DNA of 64,000 nucleotides from NCBI RefSeq assembly GCF_014982745.1, contig NZ_JADCKA010000001.1:62001-126000 (forward strand), read 5' to 3'. The first letter of the stretch is position 1, and each line of letters opens with the position of its first letter. The stretch is from Gallibacter intestinalis. Lineage in GTDB: Bacteria; Bacillota; Clostridia; Peptostreptococcales; Anaerovoracaceae. Below are positions 62,797 through 64,000 of this stretch, in pieces. The position numbers were made by a program, and so were the translations under genes. The notes below the pieces were generated by a model. That model ran no database searches, was not told where the DNA came from, and saw only the letters and a program-made list of their open reading frames with translations.

Positions 62797-64000
62797 ATGG
62801 GTGGAGTATTTGGAGTAGTATCTAAAAATGACTGCGTTATGGATATATTCTTCGGTACCGACTATCATTCACATCTGGGTACTAAAAACGGAGGAATGTG
62901 CATACTGCAGGAAGACGGATTTCACAGGACTATCAGAAGCATAGCAAACAGCCCTTTCAGAGGCAAATTTGAGGACGAACTGGATTCGATGGTAGGAAAT
63001 TACGGTATAGGAGCAATTTCTGATGGAGACCCTCAGCCTCTGACGGTAAAAAACAAGTTCGGCAACTGGGCCATTACAACAGTCGGCCGCATCAATAATA
63101 AAGATGAACTTGTCGACTGGCTCATAAATGAAAGCAACGCTCATTTCATGTCAAAGAGCGGCGGCGATGTGAATAATACCGAGCTAGTAGGAGCGATAGT
63201 TTCCACAGGAAAGGACATTACAGACGGAATCAGAATCGCTCAGGAAAAAGTGGACGGCTCAGTCACAATGCTTGTGCTTACGGAAGACGGAATGTATGCT
63301 GCAAGAGACCGATACGGCAGAACACCTCTGATACTCGGTAAAAAGGAAGGAGCATACTGCGCAGCTTCCGAAAGCTTCGCATTCATCAATATCGGTTATG
63401 AATATGACAGAGAACTTGGACCAGGAGAAATAGCATTTCTGACTCCTGACAGCGAAAAAACTGTAAAACCGGCAAACGATAAAATGAGAATATGCACTTT
63501 CCTCTGGTCATACTTCGGTTACACAACTTCCATTTACGAAGGACAGAATGTGGAACTGATGAGAAACAGAAACGGCGGACTTATGGCAAAGGCCGATAAG
63601 GAAGCCGGAATGCCGGAAGTTGACTATGTGGCAGGAGTACCTGATTCTGGTACAGCCCACGCTTTGGGATATGCCAACGAATCCAATATCCCATATTCAA
63701 GACCGCTTATAAAATACACACCGACATGGTCAAGAAGCTTTATGCCGACAAACCAGAAGGCAAGATCTCTGGTGGCTCAGATGAAGCTTATACCGGTGTT
63801 CAACATCATAAAAGACAAAAAGTTCGTGCTGATTGACGACTCCATCGTAAGGGGCACACAGCTTTCCGAAACCGTTGCCTACCTTATAGATAACGGAGCT
63901 AAGGAGATTCATGTAAGGTCAGCTTGTCCGCCGATTATGTACGGCTGCAAGTATCTTAACTTCTCAAGAACAATCAGCGAAATGGAGCTTATAACAAGAC
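62797..64000 (+). CDS. purF: PurF-like amidophosphoribosyltransferase lacking the N-terminal Cys, partial
   Basis: The frame is open from the ATG at 62797 to the window end (401 residues, no stop). The C-terminal part is a normal PRPP-dependent transferase: VPDSGTAHALGYA and FVLIDDSIVRGTQL with the PRPP loop. The N-terminal glutaminase domain begins M-G-G-V-F-G-V, whereas PurF normally starts M-C-G-V-F-G with the Cys as nucleophile. The Cys at residue 13 (KNDCV) does not take its place in the fold. Related Gly2 forms occur in some anaerobes, as far as I recall. It may use ammonia or be a second, non-glutaminase copy. The symbol is by family; identity as the main PurF is uncertain. Confidence 0.8.
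   Translation, partial: MGGVFGVVSKNDCVMDIFFGTDYHSHLGTKNGGMCILQEDGFHRTIRSIANSPFRGKFEDELDSMVGNYGIGAISDGDPQPLTVKNKFGNWAITTVGRINNKDELVDWLINESNAHFMSKSGGDVNNTELVGAIVSTGKDITDGIRIAQEKVDGSVTMLVLTEDGMYAARDRYGRTPLILGKKEGAYCAASESFAFINIGYEYDRELGPGEIAFLTPDSEKTVKPANDKMRICTFLWSYFGYTTSIYEGQNVELMRNRNGGLMAKADKEAGMPEVDYVAGVPDSGTAHALGYANESNIPYSRPLIKYTPTWSRSFMPTNQKARSLVAQMKLIPVFNIIKDKKFVLIDDSIVRGTQLSETVAYLIDNGAKEIHVRSACPPIMYGCKYLNFSRTISEMELITR

Overview
The window reads as a low-GC Bacillota genome, most likely an anaerobic member of the Clostridia. The reasons are Gram-positive surface proteins with a (S/N)PKT-type sorting tail, choline-binding-like wall repeats, TagF-type CDP-glycerol transferases, dlt-type genes, strong SD sites and sigma-A promoters with 17-nt spacers. 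I cannot fix the species. No rRNA, tRNA or CRISPR array was recognised.

Layout. (1) 1-4245: two paralogous copies of a secreted wall-anchored protein gene. The first is a frameshifted, 5'-truncated relic and the second is intact. Between them lie an IS256-family element with perfect 28-bp ends and a frameshifted transposase, and a lone nucleotidyltransferase-fold gene. (2) 4347-10850: an MBOAT acyltransferase with a DHHW-family partner, then a 1242-residue secreted wall hydrolase (amidase, long wall-binding repeats, glucosaminidase). (3) 10872-27636: a surface polysaccharide operon. It holds a WbpM-type dehydratase, an aminotransferase and an initiating sugar transferase, the full enzyme set expected for UDP-ManNAc(3NAc)A, glycosyltransferases, a polymerase and a flippase. 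Two broken genes sit exactly where AT-rich variable genes meet the better conserved sugar-nucleotide genes. (4) 27680-37259: a second operon with a sugar/teichoic-type ABC exporter, two ligase/polymerase-like paralogues, a tandem GT2 protein, a CDP-glycerol transferase, an IspD/TarI-type cytidylyltransferase and an extended SDR. A convergent second CDP-glycerol transferase, an acyltransferase, a VanZ-like protein and a small membrane protein follow.

(5) 40374-40662 is an imperfect inverted repeat marking a visible rise in GC. It is followed by (6) 40748-46951, a dlt-like operon (MBOAT, SGNH-like protein, adenylating ligase, carrier protein) that also contains a PLP-dependent decarboxylase of the DAP-decarboxylase fold. 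This is the most unusual system in the window. It looks built to load an amino acid on a carrier, possibly decarboxylate it there, and pass it to an extracellular polymer. (7) 47081-49525: a LysR regulator divergent from a cyclase-family hydrolase and a DUF1097 membrane protein. (8) 49801-51680: an OmpR-type two-component system. (9) 51687-53161: an array of GACAAATC sites at an exact 23-bp period in front of a DUF4143 ATPase. (10) 53184-56442: a small alarmone synthetase, an AbrB-like protein under a long palindrome, a 53-residue protein, a WYL regulator and a DUF1275 membrane protein. (11) 56843-64000: the purine operon purL-purE-purM-purN and a PurF-like protein that has Gly where the catalytic Cys is expected.

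Taken together, most of the window builds, exports, decorates and remodels the cell surface. The right-hand 7 kb is core nucleotide metabolism.
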